DNA from: Rhodococcus sp. WMMA185
GTDB taxonomy: Bacteria; Actinomycetota; Actinomycetes; Mycobacteriales; Mycobacteriaceae
NCBI RefSeq assembly: GCF_001767395.1
Contig: NZ_CP017014.1
Coordinates: forward strand, 4,357,012 to 4,421,011
Direction of reading: 5' to 3'
Length of the DNA stretch: 64,000 nt
The notes under the pieces are model-generated. The model did no database searches, was not told the origin of the DNA, and saw nothing but the letters and a program-made list of their open reading frames with translations. Of the stretch, positions 43,521 to 51,185 are shown in pieces; the first letter of the stretch is position 1, and every line of letters starts with the position of its first letter. Both the position numbers and the translations under genes were made by a program.

Positions 43521-44504
43521 TTACCCGCAGACCAGCGGGCGCACCGTTCTGCCGGCCAACTCCACGACGCCGGGTTCGTGGCCGTTAGCGACGAGGTTGA
43601 CGACGATGCCGTCGACGCCCTTGTCGAGAACGCGGGTCTGCAGTTGTTCGGCGACTTCGTCGGGGTCGCCGCAGAACATTCGGTCGGTGACTGTCGCGCG
43701 CTCGGTGTCCGAAACGGTGGACAGGTCGACGCCTCGGCCGAGCAGGAAGTCGCGCTGGAGTTTCCGGGCGCGGTCGCCGTTCTCGTCGATGAAGAGGTAC
43801 GCCAGGTAGCTGACTTCGAGTGTGGATCGGTCGCGGCCGATCTCCGCACACCGCGCGTCGACGGCGTCGAGCTTGCGGGGCAACAAGCCCCCTCTGCAAT
43901 GAATGTTGAGGTGGTCGGCGAATCGGGCGGCGAGGGCGAAGGTCTTCTTCTCGCCGGAACCGCCGAGCATGATCGGCAGGTCATCGCGGATTCGCGGTTC
44001 GTTGATCGCGGTTTCGACGTGGTACCACTTGCCGTCGAATGTCGGACGCTCGCCGCGGAGCATGGGCGTGATGATCTGGAGGGCTTCGTCGAGGCGTTCG
44101 AATCGGTCGGTGAGCGTGCCGAACTCGTAGCCGTACTGTTGGTGTTCGAGTTCGTACCAGCCCGCACCGATGCCGAGGACGGCGCGCCCCCCGCTGGCCA
44201 CGTCGAGTGTGGACACGCACTTCGCCAGCATCGGCGGGTTGCGGTAGGTATTGCCGGAGACCAGCGCGCCCAACTGGATCTTCTCGGTGGCCGTGGCCAG
44301 AGCGCCGAGCGCGGTGTAGGCCTCTACTACCGGTTCGTCTATTTCACCGACATTGGACGCTTGATAGAAGTGGTCAATGATGAACGCGGCATCGAAGCCT
44401 GCGGACTCGGCTTCCCGGACCTGCGCGATGACAGTCGGGAACAAGTCCGCGACGGGGGCCGAGTAACTGAGGTTCGGCATCTGGTAGCCGAGTCGAATAC
44501 TCAC
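43521..44504 (-). CDS. F420-dependent LLM oxidoreductase, copy C
   Basis: A 327-residue paralogue: RLGYQMPNLSYSAPVADLFP, FIIDHFYQASNVGEIDEP in the variable region and HLNIHCRGGLLPRKLDAVDARCAEIGRD near 190-215. The DARCAE segment and LLPRK are shared with copy E, which suggests sequence exchange between sub-arrays. The GTG start at 44504 has TACGGT 7 nt upstream. It shows the same core blocks and so the same cofactor, but the pocket-lining variable region differs, which suggests a different substrate. Confidence 0.92.
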   Translation of the reverse strand: MSIRLGYQMPNLSYSAPVADLFPTVIAQVREAESAGFDAAFIIDHFYQASNVGEIDEPVVEAYTALGALATATEKIQLGALVSGNTYRNPPMLAKCVSTLDVASGGRAVLGIGAGWYELEHQQYGYEFGTLTDRFERLDEALQIITPMLRGERPTFDGKWYHVETAINEPRIRDDLPIMLGGSGEKKTFALAARFADHLNIHCRGGLLPRKLDAVDARCAEIGRDRSTLEVSYLAYLFIDENGDRARKLQRDFLLGRGVDLSTVSDTERATVTDRMFCGDPDEVAEQLQTRVLDKGVDGIVVNLVANGHEPGVVELAGRTVRPLVCG

Positions 44505-44511
44505 TGGACCG

Positions 44512-44517
44512 ACCGTA
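44512..44517 (-). promoter_or_regulatory. Leaderless -10 box of copy C
   Basis: TACGGT, then seven bases (CGGTCCA), then GTG on the minus strand. Confidence 0.6.
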
Positions 44518-44579
44518 CTCAGATCGGCCGTAGTCGGGCTTGGTGCACGTCGTGGCGGTCGCGCGGGTTCACCGGTGGG

Positions 44580-45563
44580 TTATCCGTGGACCAGCGGGCT
44601 CAATGTTCGGCCGGCCAGTTCGACAATGCCGGGCTCGTGGCCGTTGACGACGAGGTTGAGGATGATGCCGTCGACGCCCTTGTCGAGAAATCGGGTCTGC
44701 AGTTGTTCGGCGACTTCGTCGGGGTCGCCGCAGATCATCTCGTCGGTGGCTGCGGGGCGCTTGGCGTCCGAGGTCGTGGACAGGTCGACGCCCCGGCTGA
44801 GCAGGAAATCGTGCTGGAGCCTTCGGGCACGGTCGCCGCTCTCGTCGATGATGACGAACGCCTGGAAGCTGGTTTCCAGGGTCGAGCGGTCGCGGCCGAT
44901 CTCTTCGCACCTTTTCTCGAGGGCGTCGAGTTTGCGTGGCAGTTCGCTTTGGCTGCAGGTGATGTTGAGGTGGTCGGCGAAGCGGGCAGCGAGGGCGAAG
45001 GTTTTCTTTTCTCCGCCACCGCCGAGCATGATCGGCAGATCGTCGCGGATTCGTGGTTCGTTGATCGCGTTCTCGACGTGGTACCACTTGCCGTCGAGGG
45101 TGGGCCTGTCGCCGCGGAGCATGGGCGTGATGATCTGGAGGGCTTCGTCGAGGCGTTCGAATCGGTCGGTGAGCGTGCCGAACTCGTAGCCGTATTGCGA
45201 GTGCTCGGGTTCGAACCAGCCCGCGCCGATGCCCAGGACAGCACGACCGCCGCTGGCCACATCCAACGTGCTCACCGCTTTGGCCAGCATCGGCGGGTTG
45301 CGGAAGGTGTTGCTGGTGACCAGCGCTCCCAACTGGATCTTCTTCGTGGCTGTCGCGAGCGCACCGAGCGTGGTGTAGGCCTCGGGCATCGGCTCGTCGA
45401 GTGCACCGAGTACCGGCGCCTGGAGGAAGTGGTCCATGATGAATGCCGCATCGAAGCCAGCGGATTCGGCTTCTCGCGCCTGGGCGATGACGGTGGGGAA
45501 CAGCTCTCCGATTGGAGTGGAATAGCTGAATTTCGTCATCTGGTAGCCGAGGCGAACAGTCAC
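44580..45563 (-). CDS. F420-dependent LLM oxidoreductase, copy D
   Basis: A 327-residue paralogue: RLGYQMTKFSYSTPIGELFP, FIMDHFLQAPVLGALDEP and GGRAVLGIGAGWFEPEHSQYGYEFG. It has Pro in place of the common Leu in FEPEH, as does copy G, and uses AKAVSTLDVASGG where A, B, C and E have AKCVSTLDVASGG. It is the first gene of the left sub-array, just downstream of the winged-helix regulator. GTG at 45563 with TACGGT 7 nt upstream. The regulator gene 64 bp upstream on the same strand may read into it. Confidence 0.92.
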   Translation of the reverse strand: MTVRLGYQMTKFSYSTPIGELFPTVIAQAREAESAGFDAAFIMDHFLQAPVLGALDEPMPEAYTTLGALATATKKIQLGALVTSNTFRNPPMLAKAVSTLDVASGGRAVLGIGAGWFEPEHSQYGYEFGTLTDRFERLDEALQIITPMLRGDRPTLDGKWYHVENAINEPRIRDDLPIMLGGGGEKKTFALAARFADHLNITCSQSELPRKLDALEKRCEEIGRDRSTLETSFQAFVIIDESGDRARRLQHDFLLSRGVDLSTTSDAKRPAATDEMICGDPDEVAEQLQTRFLDKGVDGIILNLVVNGHEPGIVELAGRTLSPLVHG

Positions 45564-45570
45564 CTGATCG

Positions 45571-45576
45571 ACCGTA
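45571..45576 (-). promoter_or_regulatory. Leaderless -10 box of copy D
   Basis: TACGGT, then CGATCAG, then GTG on the minus strand; identical in layout to copy G. Confidence 0.6.
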
Positions 45577-45627
45577 CTCGTCCTTCCCTGAGTGCGACCC
45601 GGGAGAACGCCGCTGGCGGGACGCGAC

Positions 45628-45915
45628 CTACTCTTCGCCCGGCTTGTCTTGCAGTACGGCGAGAATCTCGCCGATGGCGTGGTCGCGCTCGAGGGGATGC
45701 CGCAGCGGCAGGGTCGGATCGAGTTGGTACCGATTGCGCCTGCCGACCTTCTCTCGCTTCAAGTAGCCCGCATCCACGAGATCGGTGACGATGCGCTGCG
45801 CTGCGCGTTCGGTGATGCCTACTCTTTCGGCGAGGTCGCGGTGCCGAATCCCGGGATCGTGAGCGACGCACAGCAAGACATGTGCGTGATTGGTCAGAAA
45901 GGTCCACGACGCCAT
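45628..45915 (-). CDS. Winged-helix regulator inside the LLM array
   Basis: A 95-residue MarR/ArsR-like DNA-binding protein. The helices are ASWTFLTNHAHVLLCVAHDP, then IRHRDLAERVGITERAAQRIVTDLVDAGYLKRE as helix-turn-helix and wing, then GRRNRYQLDPTLPLRHPLE. No effector domain is present, so it may sense through the dimer interface or only through partner proteins. The ATG at 45915 or a GTG one codon earlier could be the start; there is no clear ribosome site. It faces the CBS-BON gene over an AT-rich 111-bp region with two inverted repeats and lies just upstream of copy D. Confidence 0.83.
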   Translation of the reverse strand: MASWTFLTNHAHVLLCVAHDPGIRHRDLAERVGITERAAQRIVTDLVDAGYLKREKVGRRNRYQLDPTLPLRHPLERDHAIGEILAVLQDKPGEE

Positions 45916-45954
45916 CACCGCAGGCTACAACACTCATTCAAGAATCATTATTGA

Positions 45955-45993
45955 CGAAATATAATTCGGTATTTATTATTCGTGATATACGAA
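45955..45993. promoter_or_regulatory. AT-rich divergent promoter/operator region
   Basis: Two inverted repeats lie close together: CGAA-ATATAA-TTCG (45955-45968) and TTCGT-GATAT-ACGAA (45979-45993). The region is strikingly AT-rich against its surroundings, as expected for a divergent promoter with operators for the winged-helix protein. Confidence 0.55.
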
Positions 45994-46026
45994 ATCGAGT
46001 GAGGTCCCTCGGAGGCGCAGAAGATC

Positions 46027-46629
46027 ATGCGAGTTCACGACGTGATGCAGCGGCCAGTGACCACCGTGCTGCAGTCCAGTGGCGCCCGGCAGGCGGCTGT
46101 CTTGCTCGCCGAACACGGTTGGGCGGCGCTACCGGTGACCGATGGTGACGGTCACCTCGTAGGAATGCTGACCAGTGGCGACCTACTCCGTGCGGGGACT
46201 CCCTCGCCGCCCGACATCACAGTCGGTGCCGCGATGACCTCCCCAGCGGTGGCGATCGCAACGTACCAAGACCTCGCCGAGGCCACGAAAATTCTTCTCC
46301 AACACGGTTTGCGGAGTTTGCCCGTGGTTGATGACGACGGGCAGGTAACCGGAATCCTCAGCCGCGGCGACCTGATTCGGCTGATGCTCAAGCCCGACGA
46401 AGCGATCGCCGTAAGCGCTCAAACACGCCTCGACGATTACACCGGCACGCGTCGCTGGCACGTGAGTGTCTCCGAGGGAAGCGTCACCGTCGCAGGTTCC
46501 TTCGTCGACGACTCTGAACGGCGCATCGCCATCGCCCTCGCCAACACCGTTCCGGGCGCACGCTCGGTAACCACTGCCGGTCACCCGCCAGGTATCGAGC
46601 AGCGAGAGCGACTCAGGAGGCCACCTTGA
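46027..46629 (+). CDS. CBS-pair protein with C-terminal BON domain
   Basis: A 200-residue cytosolic protein. Two CBS motifs fill residues 1-122: [37 protein letters not shown] with [13 protein letters not shown], then [37 protein letters not shown] with [17 protein letters not shown]. Residues about 130-190 look like a BON domain ([40 protein letters not shown]). CBS pairs bind adenine nucleotides; CBS-BON proteins are common stress proteins in actinobacteria. GGAGG stands rather far (13 nt) upstream. It points the opposite way to the array and ends 5 bp from copy E. Confidence 0.88.
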   Translation: MRVHDVMQRPVTTVLQSSGARQAAVLLAEHGWAALPVTDGDGHLVGMLTSGDLLRAGTPSPPDITVGAAMTSPAVAIATYQDLAEATKILLQHGLRSLPVVDDDGQVTGILSRGDLIRLMLKPDEAIAVSAQTRLDDYTGTRRWHVSVSEGSVTVAGSFVDDSERRIAIALANTVPGARSVTTAGHPPGIEQRERLRRPP

Positions 46630-46634
46630 GTGGG

Positions 46635-47618
46635 TTACGCCTCGACCAGCGGGCGCACCGTGTGCCCTGCCAACTCCACGATCCCGGGTTGGTGGCCGTT
46701 GGCGAGAAGGTTGAGGACGATGCCATCTATACCCTTGTCGAGAACACGGGTCTCGAGCTGTTCGGCCACTTCGTCGGGTGCGCCGCAGAACATCCTGTCG
46801 GTGGCCGCGGCGCGTTCGGCCTCCGAGGCTGTGGACAGGTCGACACCCAGGTCGAGTAGGAATTCGCGTTGGAGTTTCCGGGCGCGGTCGCCGTTTTCGT
46901 CGATGAAGACGAACGCCAGGTAGCTGGTTTCGAGTGTGGACCGGTCGCGGCCGACCTCAGCACACCGCGCGTCGAGGGCGTCGAGCTTGCGGGGCAACAA
47001 GCTTGTATTGCAGTTGATGTTCAGGTGGTCGGCGAAGCGGGCGGCGAGGGCGAACGTCTTCTTCTCGCCGGAACCGCCGAGCAGGATGGGCAGGTCGTTG
47101 CGGATTCGTGGTTCGTTGATCGCGTTCTCGACGTGGTACCACTTACCGTCGAGGGTGGGCCTTTCGCCGCGGAGCATGGCCGTGATGATCTGCAGGGCCT
47201 CGTCGAGGCGTTCGAATCGGTCGGTGAGCGTGCCGAATTCGTAGCCGTACTGCCGGTGTTCGAGTTCGAACCAGCCCGCGCCGATACCGAGGACGGCGCG
47301 ACCCCCGCTGGCGACGTCGAGGGTGGACACGCACTTCGCGAGCATCGGTGGGTTGCGGAAGGTGTTGCCGGTACACAGTACGGAGAGCTGGATCTTCTCC
47401 GTTGCCGTCGCCAACGCCCCGAGGGCGGTGTAGGACTCGAGCATCGGTCTGTCGGGCTCGCCGAGTGTGGAAGTTTGATAGAAGTGATCCACCGCGAACG
47501 CGGCATCGAAGCCCGCGGATTCGGCTTCACGTACCTGGGCGATGACGGTCGGGAACAGGTCTGTGACGGGGGTGGAGTACCTGAAGTTCGGCATCTGGTA
47601 ACCGAGGCGAATTGTCAC
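46635..47618 (-). CDS. F420-dependent LLM oxidoreductase, copy E
   Basis: A 327-residue paralogue: RLGYQMPNFRYSTPVTDLFP, FAVDHFYQTSTLGEPDRP and HLNINCNTSLLPRKLDALDARCAEVGRD. A 226-bp block (46771-46996) differs at only three bases from the same positions of copy G, with abrupt loss of identity on both sides. GTG at 47618 with TACCGT 7 nt upstream. It is the last gene of the right sub-array. The upstream frame stays open for another 78 codons, but that is the shadow of copy F. Confidence 0.92.
   Translation of the reverse strand: MTIRLGYQMPNFRYSTPVTDLFPTVIAQVREAESAGFDAAFAVDHFYQTSTLGEPDRPMLESYTALGALATATEKIQLSVLCTGNTFRNPPMLAKCVSTLDVASGGRAVLGIGAGWFELEHRQYGYEFGTLTDRFERLDEALQIITAMLRGERPTLDGKWYHVENAINEPRIRNDLPILLGGSGEKKTFALAARFADHLNINCNTSLLPRKLDALDARCAEVGRDRSTLETSYLAFVFIDENGDRARKLQREFLLDLGVDLSTASEAERAAATDRMFCGAPDEVAEQLETRVLDKGIDGIVLNLLANGHQPGIVELAGHTVRPLVEA
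46771..46996. repeat. Gene-conversion block, partner of 48865-49090
   Basis: 226 bp, three mismatches to the block in copy G, at exactly the same place in the gene (offset 2094 bp). Flanking sequence is clearly less similar, so local exchange is likelier than recent whole-gene duplication. Confidence 0.75.
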
Positions 47619-47625
47619 TCGATCG

Positions 47626-47631
47626 ACGGTA
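47626..47631 (-). promoter_or_regulatory. Leaderless -10 box of copy E
   Basis: TACCGT, then CGATCGA, then GTG on the minus strand. Confidence 0.6.
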
Positions 47632-47673
47632 CTTCTCTCTGTGCCCGTTTTACCCGTGTTTGCCGAGGGTCGG

Positions 47674-48657
47674 TTACGGGGCGACCAGAGGTCGCACTGT
47701 GCGGCCGGCCAACTCCACGATTCCGGGCTGGTGGCCGTTGGCGACGAGGTTGACGATGATGCCGTCGATGCCCTTGTCGAGAACGCGGGTCTGCAGTTGT
47801 TCGGCGACCTCGTCGGGGGTACCGCAGACTTGCTGTGCGGTAGCCCATGCACGTTCGGCGTCCGAGGCCTCGGCCAGGTCTACGCCGAGGTCGAGTAGGA
47901 AGTCGTGCTGGAGCTTTCGGGCGCGATCGCCGTTCTCGTCGATGAAGACGAACGCCAGATAGCTGGTTTCGAGTGTGGACCGGTCGCGGCCGACCTCAGC
48001 ACACCGCGCGTCGAGGGCGTCGAGCTTGCGCGGTAAGTCACTTATGGCGCAGATGATGTTCAGGTGGTCGGCGAAGCGGGCGGCGAGTGCGAACGTCTTT
48101 TTCTCTCCGCCACCACCGAGCATGATGGGCAGATCGACACGAATTCGCGGTTCGTTAATCGCGCTTTCGACGCGATACCACTTGCCTTCGAAGGTGGGCC
48201 TGTCGCCGCGGAGCATCGGCGCGATGATTTGCAGAGCCTCTTCGAGGCGTTCGAAGCGTTCGGCAAACGTACCGAATTCGTAGCCGTACTGCTGATGTTC
48301 GAGTTCGTACCAGCCAGCGCCGATACCGAGGACGGCGCGACCCCCGCTGACCACGTCCAAAGTACTTACCGCCTTTGCGAGCAGGGCCGGATTGCGGAAC
48401 GTATTGCTGGTGACCAGTGCAGCGAGTCCGATCTTCTCCGTGGCGGTGGCCAGCGCGCCGAGGGTGGTGTAGGCCTCGGGTCTCGGTCCTCCTGCCGGAC
48501 CGAGCGCGGGCGTCTGAAAGAAGTGATCCGCCACGAAGGCGCAGTCGAAGCCCGCGGACTCGGCTTCGCGCGCCTGGGCGATCATGGTCGGAAACAGGTC
48601 CGCGGCAGTGGCCGAATATGTGAACTTCGGCATCTGGCAACCAAGGCGGATGGCCAC
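47674..48657 (-). CDS. F420-dependent LLM oxidoreductase, copy F
   Basis: A 327-residue paralogue: RLGCQMPKFTYSATAADLFP (Cys where all others have Tyr), FVADHFFQTPALGPAGGP and HLNIICAISDLPRKLDALDARCAEVGRD. It has ASDAERAWATAQQVCGTPDEVAEQ where most copies have a DRMFCG segment, so its late pocket region is the most changed. It begins GTG-GCC at 48657 with TATCGT 7 nt upstream. The TLDVVSGG and TEKIGLAALVTSN changes also set it apart. Confidence 0.92.
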   Translation of the reverse strand: MAIRLGCQMPKFTYSATAADLFPTMIAQAREAESAGFDCAFVADHFFQTPALGPAGGPRPEAYTTLGALATATEKIGLAALVTSNTFRNPALLAKAVSTLDVVSGGRAVLGIGAGWYELEHQQYGYEFGTFAERFERLEEALQIIAPMLRGDRPTFEGKWYRVESAINEPRIRVDLPIMLGGGGEKKTFALAARFADHLNIICAISDLPRKLDALDARCAEVGRDRSTLETSYLAFVFIDENGDRARKLQHDFLLDLGVDLAEASDAERAWATAQQVCGTPDEVAEQLQTRVLDKGIDGIIVNLVANGHQPGIVELAGRTVRPLVAP

Positions 48658-48664
48658 GTGATCG

Positions 48665-48670
48665 ACGATA
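48665..48670 (-). promoter_or_regulatory. Leaderless -10 box of copy F
   Basis: TATCGT, then CGATCAC, then GTG on the minus strand; the closest of the six to a consensus actinobacterial -10. Confidence 0.6.
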
Positions 48671-48728
48671 CTCGTCTGACGTGCACGTCAGGGCGGTAGT
48701 TGTCGAGGTGCAGGGCGTCGAGAGTGGG

Positions 48729-49712
48729 TTAGGCCTCGACCAGCGTGCGCAACGTGCGACCGGTCAACTCGACGATTTCGGGCTGGCGGGCGTTGGCACC
48801 GAGGTTGAGGACGATGCCGTCGATGCCCGGTTCGAGGACACGGGTGTCGATCTGTTCGGCGATTTCGTCGGGTGCGCCGCAGAACATCCTGTCGGTGGCC
48901 GCGGCGCGTTCGGCCTCCGAGGCTGTGGACAGGTCGACACCCAGGTCGAGTAGGAATTCGTGCTGGAGTTTCCGGGCGCGGTCGCCGTTTTCGTCGATGA
49001 AGACGAACGCCAGGTAGCTGGTTTCGAGTGTGGACCGGTCGCGGCCGACCTCAGCACACCGCGCATCGAGGGCGTCGAGCTTGCGGGGCAGCTCGCTCTG
49101 GCCGCAGGTGATATTCAGATGGTCGGCGAAGCGGGCGGCGAGTGCGAACGTCTTCTTCTCGCCGGAACCGCCGAGCAGGATGGGCAGATCGTCACGGATC
49201 CGTGGTTCGTTGATCGCGTTCTCGACGTGGTACCACTTGCCGTCGAGGGTGGGCCTGTCGCCGCGGAGCATCGGGGTGATGATCCGGAGGGCCTCGTCGA
49301 GGCGTTCGAATCGGTCGGTGAGTGTGCCGAACTCGTAGCCGTACTGCGTGTGCTCGGGTTCGAACCAGCCCGCGCCGATGCCGAGCACGGCGCGGGCCCC
49401 GCTGGCCACGTCCAAGGTGCTCACAGCTTTGGCGAGCAGAGCCGGATTGCGGAAATTGTTGCAGGTAACCAACGCGGAGAGTTGGATCTTTTTCGTGGGG
49501 GTGGCCAGCGCGCCGAGGGTGGTGTAGACCTCCGGCATCGATCTGCTGGGCTCGCTGAGCGTGGGCACTTGAAAGAAGTGATCAGCCAAAAAGACGCAGT
49601 CGAAGCCGGCGGACTCTGCTTCACGTGACTGGGCGACGATCGTGGGGAACATGTTCTCGGCAGGAGCCGAATATGCGAACTTCGGCATCTGATAGCCGAG
49701 GCGGATGGTCAC
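48729..49712 (-). CDS. F420-dependent LLM oxidoreductase, copy G
   Basis: A 327-residue paralogue and the first gene of the array in transcription order: RLGYQMPKFAYSAPAENMFP, FLADHFFQVPTLSEPSRS and HLNITCGQSELPRKLDALDARCAEVGRD. It is a mosaic: the HLNITCGQSELPRK region equals copies A and D (TCSQ in D), while the following 226 bp equal copy E. It has the variant ASGARAVLGIG where other copies have ASGGRAVLGIG. GTG at 49712 with TACCGT 7 nt upstream. The stretch upstream (49713-49862) carries only this promoter. Confidence 0.92.
   Translation of the reverse strand: MTIRLGYQMPKFAYSAPAENMFPTIVAQSREAESAGFDCVFLADHFFQVPTLSEPSRSMPEVYTTLGALATPTKKIQLSALVTCNNFRNPALLAKAVSTLDVASGARAVLGIGAGWFEPEHTQYGYEFGTLTDRFERLDEALRIITPMLRGDRPTLDGKWYHVENAINEPRIRDDLPILLGGSGEKKTFALAARFADHLNITCGQSELPRKLDALDARCAEVGRDRSTLETSYLAFVFIDENGDRARKLQHEFLLDLGVDLSTASEAERAAATDRMFCGAPDEIAEQIDTRVLEPGIDGIVLNLGANARQPEIVELTGRTLRTLVEA
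48865..49090. repeat. Gene-conversion block, partner of 46771-46996
   Basis: 226 bp with three mismatches to the block in copy E; see that entry. Confidence 0.75.
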
Positions 49713-49719
49713 CTGATCG

Positions 49720-49725
49720 ACGGTA
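49720..49725 (-). promoter_or_regulatory. Leaderless -10 box of copy G
   Basis: TACCGT, then CGATCAG, then GTG on the minus strand, within the shared ACGAGTACCGTCGATCAG element. Confidence 0.6.
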
Positions 49726-49862
49726 CTCGTCTGCGCCCAGGTATAGAGCCCTGGCAAATCCTGCTCGTCTACCGGACCGCTGGCGGCGATTCCCGAGTTC
49801 GATCTCTACCCCAAATGATTGTGGTAGAACGGGTATCAGTTTTTTTGGGGGATGGACGAAGG

Positions 49863-50354
49863 GTGAACGTAGTGGATCTCGAGGCCGTCGCCGCGATCAG
49901 CCGGCTCAAGTACACGTACCTTCGCGCACTCGACACGAAGTGTTGGGACGAGTTCGCAGACACATTGCTCCCCGACGTGACGGCAAGCTACGGCGAAGAC
50001 CTCGCCTTTGACTCGCGGGACGCGCTCGTCGAGTTCATGAAATCAAGCCTGGGACCGCAAACCATCACCGAGCATCATTGCGGCCACCCCGAGATCGACG
50101 TGGAGGGCGACACGGCGACGGGGCGGTGGTATCTGTCCGACACCGTCTTGATCCCGGAACGCGGTATTGCGCTGTGCGGTGCCGCGTTCTACTCCGATCG
50201 GTACACCCGTGGCACGGACGGGCGGTGGCGCATCGCGCACACGGGTTACGAGCGCACGTACGAGGCGATGATGTCGCTGTCGGATATGCCCAGTTTTCGG
50301 TTGACATCCAATCGTATGGCGGCGGAATCGGATTCAGGCAACGGAGCCGTGTGA
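49863..50354 (+). CDS. NTF2/SnoaL-like protein
   Basis: A 163-residue protein with the cone-shaped NTF2-like fold: AAISRLKYTYLRALDTKCWDEFADTLLPDVTASY at the start, then EHHCGHPEIDVEGDTATGRWYL and FYSDRYTRGTDGRWRIAHTGYER. The LDTKCWDEFADTL pattern is that of SnoaL-like dehydratases or isomerases that act on steroids and polyketides. The catalytic residues cannot be fixed. The GTG at 49863 follows GGATGG; a GTG three codons later is equally supported. Its stop overlaps the SDR start (TGATG), so the two probably work on the same compound. Confidence 0.82.
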   Translation: MNVVDLEAVAAISRLKYTYLRALDTKCWDEFADTLLPDVTASYGEDLAFDSRDALVEFMKSSLGPQTITEHHCGHPEIDVEGDTATGRWYLSDTVLIPERGIALCGAAFYSDRYTRGTDGRWRIAHTGYERTYEAMMSLSDMPSFRLTSNRMAAESDSGNGAV

Positions 50355-51115
50355 TGGGGACACTGGACGGCAAGGTCGCGCTGATCACGGGGGCAGGTCA
50401 GGGTGTTGGGGCGGGGATGGCGTTTGCGCTGGCCAAGGAGGGTGCCCGGATCGCGATCGTCGGGCGGACAGAGGCGAAACTCGTCGACACGTGTTCTGCC
50501 ATTGCGGGGTTCGGGGGCGATGCCGAACCGATCGTCTGCGACATCAGCAAACGTGAGCAGTTGGCACCGATGGTCGAGCGCGTCGTGGACCGGTTCGGTG
50601 GACTCGACATCTTGATCAACAACGCAAACGCCAGCGCGCTCGGGCCACTCCTCGAGATCACGCCGAAACTCCTCGACCGCGCGATGGCCGTGGGCCCCGT
50701 GGCGACCCTGTTCCTCATGCAACTGTGCCATCCACATCTCAAGGCGCGTGGCGGCGGGTCGATCATCAACCTCGTGAGTTCCTCGGCCGTTCGGTGGGAC
50801 ACCAGCGGGTACGGGCTGTACGCGGCCACCAAGGAGGCAATGCGCTCGCTCACCCGGACGGCAGCCAGCGAATGGGGACCTGACGGCATTCGCGTCAATG
50901 CGGTTGCACCGCACGCGTTGTCCCCTGGCCTGAAGTGGTGGACGGAGAACTATCCGGACGAGGCCGAGGAGTTCGTGAAGTCCATCCCGCTCGGCCGAAT
51001 CGGGGACTGCGAACAGGACATCGGGCGCGCCGTCGTCTTCCTAGTCGGATCTGACGCCGGATATCTCTCAGGGGCGACCATTCCGCTCGATGGCGGGCAG
51101 GCTCGCTGGAGTTGA
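50354..51115 (+). CDS. Short-chain dehydrogenase/reductase
   Basis: A 253-residue classical SDR. The cofactor motif [10 protein letters not shown] is near residues 13-22, NNA at about 88-90, the catalytic Ser in [13 protein letters not shown] and the YxxxK in [10 protein letters not shown] near 152. The C-terminus has the family [16 protein letters not shown]. It is of the beta-ketoacyl/steroid dehydrogenase-like kind. The ATG overlaps the NTF2-like gene stop (TGATG). Substrate unknown; the pair fits a steroid- or terpenoid-like compound by inference only. Confidence 0.9.
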   Translation: MGTLDGKVALITGAGQGVGAGMAFALAKEGARIAIVGRTEAKLVDTCSAIAGFGGDAEPIVCDISKREQLAPMVERVVDRFGGLDILINNANASALGPLLEITPKLLDRAMAVGPVATLFLMQLCHPHLKARGGGSIINLVSSSAVRWDTSGYGLYAATKEAMRSLTRTAASEWGPDGIRVNAVAPHALSPGLKWWTENYPDEAEEFVKSIPLGRIGDCEQDIGRAVVFLVGSDAGYLSGATIPLDGGQARWS

Positions 51116-51185
51116 TTCGCCCCCGAGGTGGTGCCAGGAGAATTCACCCGGCGAGCAACTTCCACCGCGACTACCATCAGGGGTC

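Larger units (their letters stand above)
41429..49712 (-). repeat. Array of seven paralogous F420-dependent LLM oxidoreductase genes
   Basis: Seven genes of exactly 984 bp (327 residues) lie head-to-tail on the minus strand: copies A-D (41429-45563) and E-G (46635-49712). Intergenic gaps are 55-75 bp, and a regulator plus a CBS-BON gene split the array after D. All share the RLGYQMP start, AREAESAGFD, YTALGALATATEKIQL, GGRAVLGIGAGW and FALAARFADHLNI blocks, and differ mainly at residues 30-50, near 190 and at the C-terminus. Confidence 0.95.

Noticed and set aside
43509-45788. A 759-codon open frame on the plus strand across LLM copies C and D
   Set aside because: It is antisense to two clear enzyme genes and repeats with their periodicity; its composition (Asp/Glu/Val repeats) is what the codon bias of the minus-strand genes produces. 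Similar shadows occur over the other copies.
41429-49712. The array as a CRISPR-like or short tandem repeat
   Set aside because: The period is about 1.05 kb and every unit is a full coding sequence with its own start and stop.
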